From the NCBI GenBank assembly GCA_025936275.1, contig JAICTR010000064.1:1-10229 (forward strand): a stretch of 10,229 nucleotides of DNA. The letters run 5' to 3'. The notes beneath the pieces were generated by a model. The model was not told where the DNA came from, made no database searches, and saw only the letters and a program-made list of their open reading frames with translations. This DNA is from Burkholderiales bacterium (GTDB lineage Bacteria > Pseudomonadota > Gammaproteobacteria > Burkholderiales > Usitatibacteraceae). Shown one piece after another: positions 1-6,859 of the stretch (positions are counted from its first letter, which is position 1; each line of letters starts with the position of its first letter). The translations under genes were made by a program, and so were the position numbers.

Positions 1-562
1 CGCGCAGCGAGTTGCCGTGCGCCGCGATCAGCACGCGCTTCTTGCCGCGGATCGCGGGGGCGATGGTCGAGTTCCAGTAGGGCAGCACGCGCGCCACCGT
101 ATCCTTCAGGCACTCGGTGCGCGGCACCTGCCCCGCGGCGAGCGCGCGGTAGCGCGGGTCGCGCGAGGCGTCGCGCTCGTCGCCGGGCTCGAGCGCCGGC
201 GGCGGCACGTCGTAGCTGCGCCGCCATTCGAGCACCTGCTTCTCGCCGAACTTCGCCGCGGTCTCCGCCTTGTTGAGGCCCTGCAGCGCGCCGTAATGCC
301 GCTCGTTCAAGCGCCAGTCCTTCTCCACCGGGATCCAGAGGCGGTCCATCTCCTCGAGCACGAAGTTCAAGGTGCGGATCGCGCGCTTCAGGACCGAGGT
401 GAACGCGAAATCGAAATCGTAGCCCTCGCGCTTCAGCAGCCGGCCGGCGGCGCGCGCCTCCTCGATGCCCTTCGCGGTGAGGTCGACGTCCTTCCAGCCG
501 GTGAAGCGGTTCTCCTGGTTCCAGGCGCTCTCGCCATGGCGCAGCAGCACGATCTTCTTCAT
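1..562 (-). CDS. gpmA: 2,3-bisphosphoglycerate-dependent phosphoglycerate mutase, C-terminus cut by window edge
   Basis: Cytosolic glycolytic/gluconeogenic enzyme that interconverts 3- and 2-phosphoglycerate through a phosphohistidine. The 187 visible codons begin MKKIVLLRHGES, in which His9 is the phosphorylated histidine of the RHG motif. They continue with FTGWKDVDLT, the conserved ERHYGALQGLNK block, RRSYDVPPP and, at the window edge, the second catalytic histidine in AAHGNSLR. E. coli GpmA has 250 residues, so about 60 C-terminal residues lie outside the window. An in-frame ATG three codons upstream (571) is possible; 562 is preferred because a GGA purine run lies just before it and it gives the usual N-terminus. 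The gene is transcribed divergently from azlC across roughly 70 bp. Family assignment is near certain from motif identity; only the missing 3' end is unknown. Confidence 0.96.
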   Translation of the reverse strand, partial: MKKIVLLRHGESAWNQENRFTGWKDVDLTAKGIEEARAAGRLLKREGYDFDFAFTSVLKRAIRTLNFVLEEMDRLWIPVEKDWRLNERHYGALQGLNKAETAAKFGEKQVLEWRRSYDVPPPALEPGDERDASRDPRYRALAAGQVPRTECLKDTVARVLPYWNSTIAPAIRGKKRVLIAAHGNSLR

Positions 563-584
563 GCGTTCCATGTTACCAAAGGCG

Positions 585-614
585 TCGACGCGCGCTCGCC
601 TCCTCGCCTACACT
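585..614 (+). promoter_or_regulatory. Possible sigma70 promoter for azlCD
   Basis: TCGACG (585-590) and TACACT (609-614) are separated by 18 bp, each matching four of six consensus bases. They lie in the short divergent spacer between gpmA and azlC, about 25 bp before the azlC start. The call rests on weak hexamers in GC-rich DNA and is tentative. Confidence 0.3.
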
Positions 615-639
615 GCACGCTTTTCGCGCGCGCGAATCC

Positions 640-1335
640 TTGCCAGACGCCTCCCCCCGCAGCGAGTTCCTCGACGGCTGCCGCGAGATGCTGCCGGTGC
701 TCCTCGGCACCATTCCCTTCGGCTTCGTGGCGGGCGTCGCGGCGATCGCCGCGGGCATGACCGCCGTGCAGGGCGTGGCGCTCTCGATGTTCTCGTTCTC
801 CGGCATCGCGCAGCTGGTCGCGAGCCAGCTCATCGCGATCCATTCGCCGGTCGTGGTGACCGTGGGCGCCGCCTTCGTGGTGAGCCTGCGCTTCCTCATG
901 TACAGCGCGGCGATGGCGCCGCACCTCGCGCACCTCGACTGGCGCTGGCGGGCCGGGCTTTCGTTCCTCATGACCGACCAGAGCTTCGCCGCCGCCGCGC
1001 GCCATTACGGCGAGTCGCGGCCCCATGCGCATCGCCACTGGTACTTCCTCGGCGCGGCGATCACGCTGTATCTCTCCTGGCAGGCGTCGGTGGTTCTCGG
1101 CGTCGTCGCAGGCGCGCAGGTGCCCGAAGCGTGGTCGCTCGATTTCGCGGTGGTGCTCGCGTTCATCGCGCTGCTGGTGCCGGCGGTGCGCACGCGCGCC
1201 GACCTCGCCGCGGCGATCGTCGCCGCCGCGATCGCGCTCGTCGCGGCGGGACTTCCCTATCGCCTCGCGCTGGTGGTGGCCTCGCTCGGTGGCATCGGCG
1301 CGGGGCTCGCGATCGAGGCGGGGCGGCGGCGATGA
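640..1335 (+). CDS. azlC: AzlC family branched-chain amino acid exporter, large subunit
   Basis: Inner-membrane protein of the AzlC/YgaZ family, which with its small partner AzlD/YgaH exports branched-chain amino acids. The 231-residue product has the family opening (FLDGCREMLPVLLGTIPFG, a G-x5-P-x3-G-x2-PFG pattern), several long hydrophobic segments and the conserved block FVVSLRFLMYSAAMAPHL near residues 79-96, followed by LSFLMTDQSFA. The start is TTG with no clear Shine-Dalgarno sequence. No ATG or GTG occurs in frame upstream, and the first internal ATG (688) would delete part of the conserved N-terminus. The stop overlaps the azlD start as ATGA, so the pair is translationally coupled. 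The substrate is inferred from the family; the exact amino acid cannot be read from the sequence. Confidence 0.9.
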   Translation: MPDASPRSEFLDGCREMLPVLLGTIPFGFVAGVAAIAAGMTAVQGVALSMFSFSGIAQLVASQLIAIHSPVVVTVGAAFVVSLRFLMYSAAMAPHLAHLDWRWRAGLSFLMTDQSFAAAARHYGESRPHAHRHWYFLGAAITLYLSWQASVVLGVVAGAQVPEAWSLDFAVVLAFIALLVPAVRTRADLAAAIVAAAIALVAAGLPYRLALVVASLGGIGAGLAIEAGRRR

Positions 1336-1658
1336 GCGTCTGGATCGCCATCGCCGGGGTCTCGTTCTCGACCTTTTTCCTGCGCGCGTCGTTCATGCTC
1401 TTCGCCGACCCGCACCGCTTCCCGCACTGGTTCCGGCACGCGCTCAAGTTCGTGCCGGCCGCGGTGCTCGCCGCGATCGTGGCACCCGGGCTCCTCATGG
1501 CGGGCGGCACGCCCGACCTTTCCCTCGCCAACCCGCGGCTCGTGGCGGGTCTCATCGCGATGGTGGCCACGTTCTACCTGCGCAACACGTTCGCCGCGGT
1601 CGCGACGGGGATGGCGGCGCTCTGGGCGCTGCAATGGGCGTTCGGGCACTTCGGCTGA
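1332..1658 (+). CDS. azlD: AzlD family branched-chain amino acid exporter, small subunit
   Basis: Small (108 residues) inner-membrane partner of AzlC; both are needed for export in characterised systems. The sequence starts MSVWIAIAGVSFSTFFLRAS, with the typical early T-x3-R motif, followed by the family block FRHALKFVPAAVLAAIVAPGLL and two further hydrophobic helices ending in WALQWAFGHFG. Length and a three- to four-helix pattern match AzlD. It begins inside the last codons of azlC (ATGA overlap), so the two form one transcription and translation unit. It is followed about 22 bp later by the extended -10 element of the rhodanese gene. Confidence 0.9.
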   Translation: MSVWIAIAGVSFSTFFLRASFMLFADPHRFPHWFRHALKFVPAAVLAAIVAPGLLMAGGTPDLSLANPRLVAGLIAMVATFYLRNTFAAVATGMAALWALQWAFGHFG

Positions 1659-1679
1659 CGCGGGAATCGCGGATCGGTC

Positions 1680-1688
1680 TGCTAAAAT
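1680..1688 (+). promoter_or_regulatory. Extended -10 promoter before the rhodanese-grxC-secB-gpsA operon
   Basis: TGC-TAAAAT is an extended -10 element (TGn plus a hexamer with five of six TATAAT matches). It stands out in very GC-rich DNA, immediately after azlD and 26 bp before the rhodanese start codon. No good -35 is visible at 16-18 bp spacing, which is usual for extended -10 promoters. Confidence 0.55.
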
Positions 1689-1714
1689 ATTCGTTTCCCC
1701 GACGCAAGCTTCCC

Positions 1715-2146
1715 GTGCACCAGTTCCTCCTCGGCAACGTCGCCGGCATGCCGGTATGGGTATTCGCCGTGCTCTTCGTCGTGAGCGGCGCGTTCCTCAT
1801 CTGGCCCGAGATCATGCGGCTCGCGGGCGCCTCCAACGAGATCGGCACGCTCGAGGCGACGCGGCTCCTCAACCAGGGCACGACGCTGGTTCTCGACGTG
1901 CGCGAGCCGGCCGAGTTCGCCGCCGGCCACCTGCCCAAGGCGCGCAACATCCCGTTGCGCGAGCTCGAGCGGCGCGTCGGCGAGATCGGCAAGTACAAGG
2001 AGCGCACGGTGCTCGTCACCTGCCGATCCGGGCCTCGCGCGGGCTCCGCCTCGCGCGTGCTGAAACGCGCCGGATTCGCCACGGTCTACATGCTGAAGGG
2101 CGGGCTCAACGCATGGCAGCAGGCGAGCCTGCCGGTGGAGAAGTGA
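1715..2146 (+). CDS. yibN: Membrane-anchored rhodanese-like sulfurtransferase (YibN type)
   Basis: Single-domain rhodanese tethered to the inner membrane. The 143-residue product has a hydrophobic segment at about residues 14-30 (VWVFAVLFVVSGAFLIW) and then a full rhodanese fold: DVRE at 61-64, the G-H-L-P-K-A-x-N-I-P block at 71-80 and the active loop CRSGPR at 103-108 with catalytic Cys103. The GTG start is chosen because it retains the complete N-terminus just downstream of a good -10. The internal ATG at 1748 would leave the membrane segment almost at the N-terminus. E. coli yibN sits in the same place upstream of grxC-secB-gpsA. Sulfur-transfer activity is expected from the intact Cys loop; the physiological substrate is not known. 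Confidence 0.9.
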   Translation: MHQFLLGNVAGMPVWVFAVLFVVSGAFLIWPEIMRLAGASNEIGTLEATRLLNQGTTLVLDVREPAEFAAGHLPKARNIPLRELERRVGEIGKYKERTVLVTCRSGPRAGSASRVLKRAGFATVYMLKGGLNAWQQASLPVEK

Positions 2147-2150
2147 GGCG

Positions 2151-2408
2151 ATGGCGAAAGTGACGATGTACGCGACCGGCGTGTGCCCCTATTGCCTGAT
2201 GGCCGAGCGCCTGCTGCGTGCGAAGGGCGTGGCGGAGATCGAGAAGATCCGCGTCGACCTCGAGCCCGCGCGGCGCGACGAGATGACGCAGCGCACCGGG
2301 CGGCGCACCGTGCCGCAGATCTACGTCGGCGAGCGTCACGTCGGCGGCTACGACGACCTCGCCGCGCTCGACCGCGCGGGCGGGCTCGATCCCCTGCTCG
2401 CCGCCTGA
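2151..2408 (+). CDS. grxC: Glutaredoxin 3
   Basis: Cytosolic dithiol glutaredoxin that reduces disulfides and protein-glutathione mixed disulfides using glutathione. The 85-residue length is standard for the family. Residues seen: the active site C12-P-Y-C15, the cis-proline motif TVPQIYV with Pro55, and the glutathione-binding GGYDDL segment at 65-70. The gene starts four bases after the rhodanese stop, and its purine-rich GAGG overlaps that stop codon, so translation is probably coupled. It lies in the conserved yibN-grxC-secB-gpsA order. Assignment is secure. Confidence 0.96.
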   Translation: MAKVTMYATGVCPYCLMAERLLRAKGVAEIEKIRVDLEPARRDEMTQRTGRRTVPQIYVGERHVGGYDDLAALDRAGGLDPLLAA

Positions 2409-2445
2409 TGCGCGGCAACCCCAGACCCTTCCCGAGGAATCCCCG

Positions 2446-2928
2446 ATGAGCCAATCGCAGACCAACCAGCCCGTCTTCTCGATCGAGAAGGTCTACGTGA
2501 AGGACCTGTCGCTGGAGATCCCCAACGCGCCGCAGTCGTTCCTCGAGCGCGACGCGCCGACCGTGGACGTGCAGCTGCACCACAACTCCACGGGCGTGGA
2601 GGAAGGCGTGTACCAGACGGTGCTCACCGTCACGGTGACCGCGAAGGTGAACGACAAGACGCTCTTCCTCGTCGAGGCGGCGCAGGCCGGGATCTTCGTG
2701 ATCCGCAACGTCCCCGCGCAGGAGCTCGAGGCGGTGCTCGGGATCGCGTGTCCCAACATCCTCTTCCCGTACGCGCGCGAAGTGGTCTCCGATACCGTGA
2801 CGCGCGCGGGCTTCCCGCCGGTGGTGCTCTCGCCGGTGAACTTCGAGGCGATCTACCAGGCGCAGCGCGATCCGCAGCCGGCGGCCGAGCCCGCGGTGCA
2901 GATCATCACGCCCACCTCCTCGCACTGA
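2446..2928 (+). CDS. secB: Protein-export chaperone SecB
   Basis: Homotetrameric cytosolic chaperone that holds precursor proteins unfolded and delivers them to SecA for Sec export. The 160-residue product shows the conserved N-terminal IEKVYVKDLSLEIPNAP block (13-29) and the diagnostic CPNILFPYARE motif at 102-112, followed by FPPVVLSPVNFEAIY. The C-terminal tail is Pro/Gln/Ala-rich and poorly conserved, as is normal. A good Shine-Dalgarno sequence (GAGGAA at 2434-2439) lies six bases before the ATG. All products of the putative surface-fibre locus downstream carry Sec-type signal peptides, so SecB could serve them, although this is a general rather than a dedicated role. Confidence 0.97.
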   Translation: MSQSQTNQPVFSIEKVYVKDLSLEIPNAPQSFLERDAPTVDVQLHHNSTGVEEGVYQTVLTVTVTAKVNDKTLFLVEAAQAGIFVIRNVPAQELEAVLGIACPNILFPYAREVVSDTVTRAGFPPVVLSPVNFEAIYQAQRDPQPAAEPAVQIITPTSSH

Positions 2929-2931
2929 GCG

Positions 2932-3366
2932 ATGCTGCGCCTCGTCGCCGCCGCGCTGCTGTTCGCCGCCGGCGCCGCGTGCGGCGCGGAGTACCGCTCG
3001 CTCGGCGACAAGCCCGCGATCCTCTACGACGCGCCCTCCACGCGCGCCGACAAGCTCTTCGCCGTCACGCGCTTCTATCCGTTCGAGGTGCTGGTGAAGC
3101 TCGACCAGTGGACCAAGGTGCGCGACGCGAACGGCGAGGTGGGCTGGATCGAGAACACGGCGCTGGGCGATCGCACGATGGTGGTGGTCACCGTGCCGCT
3201 CGCCGACGTGCGCGCCGCGCCGGACGCGCAATCGCCGCTGGTGTTCGAGGCGTACAAGCAGGTGCTCCTCGAGATCGTCGAGCCGCCCGCCAACGGCTGG
3301 GTGAAGGTTCGGCATCGCGACGGGCAGGAAGGCTACATCCGCACCTCGCACGTCTGGGGCGCCTGA
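2932..3366 (+). CDS. Exported protein with two bacterial SH3 domains
   Basis: Small (144 residues) predicted periplasmic protein. A signal peptide of about 19 residues ends CGA before EYRSLG. Two SH3b-type repeats follow: about 26-78 (LYDAPSTRADKLF... ending VGWIENTALG) and about 84-143 (VPLADVRAAPDAQSPLVF... ending EGYIRTSHVWG). Each has the R/D-A-P strand, the central W-x-K-V-R core and a terminal G-W/Y-I strand. SH3b domains commonly bind cell-wall peptides, but no catalytic domain is present, so the role is unknown. The gene begins three bases after secB and precedes gpsA, so it is probably cotranscribed with them. A Cys at residue 17 lies in a poor lipobox (GAAC), so signal peptidase I cleavage is more likely. 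Confidence 0.85.
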   Translation: MLRLVAAALLFAAGAACGAEYRSLGDKPAILYDAPSTRADKLFAVTRFYPFEVLVKLDQWTKVRDANGEVGWIENTALGDRTMVVVTVPLADVRAAPDAQSPLVFEAYKQVLLEIVEPPANGWVKVRHRDGQEGYIRTSHVWGA

Positions 3367-3388
3367 GCGCCGGGACGCGCCGCGCGGC

Positions 3389-4375
3389 ATGGACATCGCG
3401 ATCCTCGGCGCCGGCGCGTGGGGCAGCGCGCTCGCCGCGGCCCTCGCACCGCGCCACCGCGTCATCCTGTGGACGCGCAGCGCCGCGCAACGCACGCGCA
3501 TCGCCGCCACGCGGCGCAGCCTGTACCTCCCCGACGTCGAGCTTCCCGCCGGCGTCACGGTCACCGACCAGATCGCCGAAGCGGCGCGCGGACGCGAGCT
3601 CGTCATCGTCGCGACCCCGACCGTCGGATTGCGCGAGGCGCTCGTGGCGCTCGCCGCCCATGGGCGTGCGATGCCGCTCCTCTGGGCGTGCAAGGGGTTC
3701 GAGCTCGAGACCTCGCGCCTCCCGCACGAGATCGCCGCGCAGGCCCTTCCGGGATGGCAGGAAGTCGGCGTGCTTTCGGGCCCGAGCTTCGCGCTCGAGG
3801 TGGCGCGCGGCCTTCCCGCGGCGCTCACCGTCGCCTCGCGCGACCCGGCGTTCGCACGCAATGCCGCCGCGGCACTGCACCACGCGCCGCTGCGCATCTA
3901 TTCGAGCGCGGATGTCCTCGGCGTGGAGCTGGGCGGCGCGCTCAAGAACATCATGGCGATCGCCGCGGGCATCAGCGACGGCTTGGGCCTCGGCGCCAAC
4001 GCGCGCGCGGCGCTGGTGACGCGCGGGCTCGCGGAGATGGCGCGCCTGGGCGTGCGCATGGGCGGCGCGCCGGACACGTTCATGGGACTCACCGGGCTGG
4101 GCGACCTGGTGCTCACCGCGACCGGCGACCTCTCGCGCAATCGCGCGGTCGGCATGCGCATCGCCTCGGGGCTGCCGGTGCAACGCATCCTCGCCGAGCT
4201 CGGGCACGTCGCCGAAGGCGTGTCTTCGGCGCGCGCCGCGCGCGACCTCGCGCGGCGCCACGCGGTCGACATGCCGATCACCGAGGCGGTGTGCGCGGTG
4301 CTCTTCGAGGGGCTCGCGCCGCTCGCCGCGGTCGAGTCGCTGCTCTCGCGCGAGACGCGTCCCGAGCACACCTGA
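3389..4375 (+). CDS. gpsA: NAD(P)-dependent sn-glycerol-3-phosphate dehydrogenase
   Basis: Cytosolic enzyme that reduces dihydroxyacetone phosphate to sn-glycerol 3-phosphate, the entry point to phospholipid synthesis. The 328-residue length is normal. Motifs: the Rossmann GAGAWG at 7-12, WACKGFE around the conserved Lys102, LSGPSFA at 129-135, the catalytic Lys186 in GGALKNIMAIAAG, and TGLGDLVLTATGDLSRN in the C-terminal substrate domain. The Shine-Dalgarno region is weak, but the ATG gives the expected Rossmann start (MDIAILGAGAWG). The gene closes the conserved yibN-grxC-secB-gpsA run. After it the ancestral gene order is interrupted by the surface-protein locus. Confidence 0.97.
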   Translation: MDIAILGAGAWGSALAAALAPRHRVILWTRSAAQRTRIAATRRSLYLPDVELPAGVTVTDQIAEAARGRELVIVATPTVGLREALVALAAHGRAMPLLWACKGFELETSRLPHEIAAQALPGWQEVGVLSGPSFALEVARGLPAALTVASRDPAFARNAAAALHHAPLRIYSSADVLGVELGGALKNIMAIAAGISDGLGLGANARAALVTRGLAEMARLGVRMGGAPDTFMGLTGLGDLVLTATGDLSRNRAVGMRIASGLPVQRILAELGHVAEGVSSARAARDLARRHAVDMPITEAVCAVLFEGLAPLAAVESLLSRETRPEHT

Positions 4376-4378
4376 AGC

Positions 4379-4398
4379 CGCGCCGAGCGCACGGCGCG
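4379..4398. other. GC-rich inverted repeat after gpsA
   Basis: CGCGCCG (4379-4385) and CGGCGCG (4392-4398) form perfect 7-bp arms around a 6-base loop, three bases after the gpsA stop and just before the -35 of the next gene. The hairpin could weaken read-through from the housekeeping operon or act as a Rho-assisted end. There is no T-tract, so it is not called an intrinsic terminator. Confidence 0.35.
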
Positions 4399-4399
4399 A

Positions 4400-4428
4400 T
4401 TGGCCGCGCCGGAACCGTGGGTCATAAT
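4400..4428 (+). promoter_or_regulatory. Sigma70-type promoter for the LysM-barrel gene
   Basis: TTGGCC (4400-4405) and CATAAT (4423-4428) are separated by exactly 17 bp; the -10 matches five of six consensus bases and the -35 three to four. The expected transcription start is about 4435, downstream of the ATG at 4427. If this promoter is used, translation must begin at GTG 4439 or 4451. Confidence 0.5.
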
Positions 4429-4436
4429 GCGACCCA
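4418..4436. promoter_or_regulatory. Perfect dyad over the -10 region, candidate operator
   Basis: TGGGTC (4418-4423), a 7-base spacer, then GACCCA (4431-4436) form a perfect 6-bp inverted repeat that spans the -10 hexamer and the expected transcription start. That is a typical repressor position. The cognate regulator is not in the window. Confidence 0.35.
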
Positions 4437-6859
4437 TCGTGCCGACGCCTGTGGCGCACAACTCGCGAAGAACAAACGCGCGACTCGGGCTCGCCGTCGC
4501 GCGTGCGCTCGTCGCGATCATTCCAGCAACGCCGCTCCACGCGGCGCAGCACGCCCTTTCCCCCGAACGGCAGGCGATTCTCGCCGCGCGCGACCGCAAG
4601 GCGGCCGAGGCGCGCGAAGAAGGCTACTGGATCGTCGCGCCGGGCGAGCACCTGCGGCTCATCGCGCAGCAGTTCTTCCACGGCGACCGGAAGCGCCAGG
4701 CGCGGCTGCGCGAATATCTCGTCGAGCACAATCGCGATGCGTTCGTCGATGGCGATCCGGATCGCCTGGTTCCCGGCGCGCGCCTCGCGCTGCCGCCCGA
4801 CGTCGTGCAAGCCCCGCGCTCGGCCGGGCCCGCGGAGAAAAGCGCGGGGATCGCGCGAGAGAAAGGCGCCGCGCCGATCGCTCCACCTCCTGCGGCATTC
4901 GATCGCCGCGCCGCCGAGGCCGCGCCGACCACGGTGCCCGCACCGGAATTCGCGCCCGGTCCGCCGCCCGCGCCGAAGCCGCCGCCCGCGCCCGCGTATG
5001 TCGACCAGCTGATCGAGGGCATGGCACCCGAGTCGCCCGAAGGCACGAGTCGCGAGGAGGCCGAGCTCCTGCCGGGCCGCCGCTACGTCTCGGCGGAATA
5101 CCGTGCCGAGGCGCGCGAGCCGCCGACGGGAGGACGCGGCCTCGAGCAGGGCGTGCAGGTGCAGCTGCGCCGCGAGACGCTCAACTACGGCGACTTCTTC
5201 CTCGAAGGCGCGTTGCGCGACACGCGCGCGCCCGCTGGCGAGCGCCTCGCGGGGCGGCGTGACGGCGGCCGCTTCACGCTCTTCCAGCAGGGATTCCCGC
5301 TCGTCGAAGGATGGCTCGCGGACAACGCGCTCGGCGTGGTGCGCACGCCGCCGGACTTCCTCAATTCCTCGTATCGCATCTACCTGCCGACCTCGCTCAT
5401 GTCCGGCGCGAGCACGGTGATCTCCGACGGCAAGCACAGCTTCATGGGCTACGCCGGACACATCGGGCGCCTGGAGGGCTCGGCGGTGCAGACCTTCGAT
5501 CCCACGTCCGGCAACGTCGCGGGCCTCGCGTACACGCAACGCACCGGGCCGTGGACGCTCGGCGGCCAGGCGATCAGCCTGCGCGGCTCGAGCGTGGTGC
5601 CGGACCATACGGCGGCGACTGCCGCGGCGGAGTACGGCAGCATCGGCGCGTTCGTGCACGACAAGGCGCAGGTGGTGGTGGACGACCACTCGCGCTTCGG
5701 CGCGTGGTTCGACGGCGACTCGACGAGCGGGCGCCTGCGCCAGCGCTTCGGCCTTTTCCACCTCGACCCGGATCTGGCGTGGAGCGAGGCGCCGATGGTG
5801 AACGACCAGCGCGGAGCCTACTGGCGCGGCGATTACCAGATGCTGCGCTACACCATCTCCGGCGGCGCCGACTACGTGCAGACCAACATCGACGACGATC
5901 CCTCGCGTACCGCGACGCGCTCGGCGACCGGCTACGGCACGTTCTCGCTTCGCATCGATCGCAACCTCACGGTCGGCGCCGGCCTCACCTACCAGCAGAC
6001 GCGCACGCGCCACGGCGCATCGCCGCGCGGCGCGTCGCTTTCGGGGAACGGCTACGCGGCATGGACGACCCCGCTCGGCCTGAGCCGCTTCGACCTCACC
6101 GCGTTCCGCGGCACGGCGAGCGGCGCGCCGGGGAGCACCATCGACACGCTCTCGTGGAGCCAGGACTGGCCGTCGTGGGGACCGGTATCGCTGAGCTCCA
6201 CGCTCGGCTATTCGCGCGAGAACGACCTGGGCGCGCGCACCACGCGCTCGACCGCGGGGGTGTCGGCCCACGGCCCGCTCTTCAGCGACACCCTCTGGGA
6301 TGCGAGCGTCGTGTACGGCCGCGTGGACGGCGCGCAAGGCGTCGAGAACAACGTGAACGTGAGCGCCACGGCGAGCTGGCCCTTCGCGCGCAATTGGCTC
6401 GCGCTCGCGCAATTGAGCGTGAACACCTTCCAGGCGGCGCCGGTGATCCCCGGTACCGACGTGCCGACTACGCAGAACGACAAGCGCCTGCTGATCGGCA
6501 TCCGCTACGAGGAATCCTCGGGCACGCCCTACCAGACGCTGGGACTGCGCAACGGGCCGGGGAGCGGCAGGATCGTCGGCGTCGTGTTCTTCGACGACAA
6601 CGGCGACGGCATGCGGCAGGCGACCGAGCGCGGGGCGGCCAACGTGACCCTCTATCTCGACGGGCGCTACCCGGTGACCACCGACGCGCAGGGCCGCTTC
6701 ACCTTCAGCCTCGTCTCGCCCGGCAGCCACAGCCTGCGCATCCTCAACGAGGCGCTGCCGCTGCCCTGGAGCAGCGACGACCAGCATCCGCCGATCGCCG
6801 ACGTCCCGTTGCGCGGCGACGCGAGGCTCGACATCCCGCTTACGAAGATCCGGCCTTGA
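4427..6859 (+). CDS. LysM/FimV-like, outer-membrane beta-barrel and SdrD-B-like domain protein, candidate fibre assembly platform
   Basis: Large (810 residues from ATG 4427) predicted outer-membrane protein. It has an Arg-rich n-region and signal peptide (cleavage near A39 in PLHA), a LysM/FimV-type domain at about 66-126 (GYWIVAPGEHLRLI to RLALPPDV), a Pro/Ala-rich linker at about 127-200, and a region at about 241-705 rich in alternating polar/aromatic strands separated by Gly/Asn/Asp turns, as in a transmembrane barrel. A C-terminal SdrD-B-like domain at about 714-781 carries a calcium-loop-like DDNGDG (723-728) followed by E-x-G-x3-V-x-L-x-LDG. I see no FimD/PapC usher motifs, so the role of exporting or anchoring the subunits encoded opposite is inferred from context. 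Its 3' end overlaps the chaperone gene. Alternatives are a surface adhesin or porin-like protein. The start is uncertain: GTG 4451 also leaves a good signal peptide and fits the promoter better. Confidence 0.72.
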   Translation: MRPIVPTPVAHNSRRTNARLGLAVARALVAIIPATPLHAAQHALSPERQAILAARDRKAAEAREEGYWIVAPGEHLRLIAQQFFHGDRKRQARLREYLVEHNRDAFVDGDPDRLVPGARLALPPDVVQAPRSAGPAEKSAGIAREKGAAPIAPPPAAFDRRAAEAAPTTVPAPEFAPGPPPAPKPPPAPAYVDQLIEGMAPESPEGTSREEAELLPGRRYVSAEYRAEAREPPTGGRGLEQGVQVQLRRETLNYGDFFLEGALRDTRAPAGERLAGRRDGGRFTLFQQGFPLVEGWLADNALGVVRTPPDFLNSSYRIYLPTSLMSGASTVISDGKHSFMGYAGHIGRLEGSAVQTFDPTSGNVAGLAYTQRTGPWTLGGQAISLRGSSVVPDHTAATAAAEYGSIGAFVHDKAQVVVDDHSRFGAWFDGDSTSGRLRQRFGLFHLDPDLAWSEAPMVNDQRGAYWRGDYQMLRYTISGGADYVQTNIDDDPSRTATRSATGYGTFSLRIDRNLTVGAGLTYQQTRTRHGASPRGASLSGNGYAAWTTPLGLSRFDLTAFRGTASGAPGSTIDTLSWSQDWPSWGPVSLSSTLGYSRENDLGARTTRSTAGVSAHGPLFSDTLWDASVVYGRVDGAQGVENNVNVSATASWPFARNWLALAQLSVNTFQAAPVIPGTDVPTTQNDKRLLIGIRYEESSGTPYQTLGLRNGPGSGRIVGVVFFDDNGDGMRQATERGAANVTLYLDGRYPVTTDAQGRFTFSLVSPGSHSLRILNEALPLPWSSDDQHPPIADVPLRGDARLDIPLTKIRP

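Noticed and set aside
2932..2985. Lipoprotein signal in the SH3 protein, and likewise in the secreted protein at 7654-8133
   Set aside because: Both have a Cys late in the signal peptide, but the preceding residues (GAA and LLL) do not make a proper lipobox and good signal peptidase I sites follow.
2086..3897. 603-codon minus-strand open frame across grxC, secB, the SH3 gene and gpsA
   Set aside because: Shadow of four recognisable plus-strand genes; no signal, domain or ribosome site supports it.
4379..4398. Intrinsic terminator after gpsA
   Set aside because: The 7-bp stem is good but no T-tract follows; kept only as an inverted repeat.
3188..6787. Very long minus-strand open frame (about 1200 codons) opposite gpsA and the barrel gene
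   Set aside because: Arg/Ala/Gly-rich low-complexity translation typical of antisense frames in GC-rich DNA; it lies opposite a gpsA with intact motifs and a multi-domain barrel protein.
4427..6859. Calling the barrel protein a classical FimD/PapC usher
   Set aside because: Length and context fit, but the usher N-terminal domain, plug and paired C-terminal domains are not recognisable; a LysM-like domain and an SdrD-B-like module occupy the ends instead.
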